Below are positions 61,982 to 62,224 of a stretch of 62,224 bases of DNA, piece by piece (the stretch's first letter is position 1; each line of letters starts with the position of its first letter). Below the pieces are notes generated by a model. That model searched no databases, had not been told where the DNA came from, and was given only the letters and a program-made list of their open reading frames with translations. The translations under genes and the position numbers were made by a program. This DNA comes from Flavobacteriaceae bacterium. Lineage in GTDB: Bacteria; Bacteroidota; Bacteroidia; Flavobacteriales; Flavobacteriaceae. The stretch spans positions 37,113 to 99,336 of the forward strand of contig QXYU01000010.1 of assembly GCA_009886755.1 (NCBI GenBank), written 5' to 3'.

Positions 61982-62224
61982 TTACTCATCCAAACAGCCT
62001 ATAATCCTCTGAAACAAAAGATTAAAGTCTAAATCATGTTGTTGTCCACTTAGGACGGTAATGACTAAGTTTTTGGAGGGAATGATTAAAATTTTTTGCC
62101 CACCAAAACCATCTGCATAATAGGATTCTCGAGGAACACTTGAATATTCATTTGCTTGATTGAGCCATATTTGAGCTCCATACTTTCCGTCAGAGGCTTG
62201 GGCAGGAAGTGCTATAATCGATCC
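61982..62224 (-). CDS. Serine hydrolase (beta-lactamase class C fold), C-terminal end
   Basis: The minus-strand frame is open to the right edge of the window, and 80 residues are visible up to the stop at 61982-61984. YGAQIWLNQANEYSSVPRES, YYADGFGGQKILIIPSKNLV and ITVLS match the end of penicillin-binding-protein-like serine hydrolases; GFGGQ lies where the KTG-like third motif strand is followed in this family. The catalytic SxxK and YxN motifs lie outside. The substrate is unknown. Confidence 0.8.
   Translation of the reverse strand, partial: GSIIALPAQASDGKYGAQIWLNQANEYSSVPRESYYADGFGGQKILIIPSKNLVITVLSGQQHDLDFNLLFQRIIGCLDE

Noticed and set aside
1-62224. CRISPR arrays, tRNA or rRNA genes, insertion sequences, prophage
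   Set aside because: Looked for regularly spaced repeats, cloverleaf or rRNA signatures, transposase motifs and terminal inverted repeats; none was seen by eye.

Overview
The window reads as chromosomal DNA of a member of the Flavobacteriia (Bacteroidota). The signs are an LpxC-FabZ fusion, a PorX-type response regulator of the type IX secretion system, a CzcA pump fused to a TolC-like domain, several TAnnTTTG promoter elements typical of Bacteroidota, few Shine-Dalgarno sequences, and several lineage-specific small proteins. Nearly all of it is housekeeping sequence. No tRNA, rRNA, CRISPR array, insertion sequence or prophage was seen.

Layout. 1-5.9 kb: end of a flippase gene, uvrA, an ECF sigma factor followed by a 50-residue mini-gene, nth and bcp. 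6.2-8.3 kb: an egtB-egtD pair for ergothioneine. 8.3-10.7 kb: a SnoaL-like pair (one copy frameshifted), a YihY membrane protein and a broken DUF1835 gene. 10.7-16.9 kb: a large conserved protein of unknown function, a PhnP-like hydrolase, an esterase, a dihydroorotase homologue without its metal ligands, a TIGR02757 protein and a LolD-like ATPase. 17-23.3 kb: msrA-folE, serC-serA, a LuxC-like reductase, ferredoxin and ychF. 23.4-29.4 kb: parE-parC, terC, a lipoprotein and an XRE regulator that faces an M14 peptidase across a region with repeated TTGTTTACAA sites. 30.8-34.3 kb: lrp-ppc and a barrel-like fragment. 34.4-40.5 kb: a metal-efflux operon. 40.7-41.7 kb: a decayed HNH nuclease region. 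41.8-47.7 kb: aroB, proline dehydrogenase, tsaE, porX and an HD protein. 47.8-54.1 kb: lipid A, translation and fatty-acid genes (lpxD, lpxC-fabZ, lpxA, efp, sucD, fabG) and a prohibitin homologue. 54.1-61.9 kb: a complete histidine operon (hisGDCBHA, a DinB-like gene, hisF, hisIE). The window closes with the C-terminus of a serine hydrolase.

The best regulatory signal is in front of hisG. An 11-residue leader peptide with four His codons is followed by an intrinsic terminator, and a segment just after the leader stop codon can pair with the left arm of the terminator. This is the full set of parts for ribosome-mediated attenuation. A second pair of mutually exclusive hairpins lies between hisC and hisB.

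Two other patterns stand out. Seven of the ten convergent gene pairs overlap at their 3' ends by 9-23 bases, which leaves no room for ordinary terminators between them. Several enzymes also lack expected metal-site residues (endonuclease III without its iron-sulfur cysteines, UvrA without half of its first zinc module, the dihydroorotase homologue). Some of these may be normal for the phylum.
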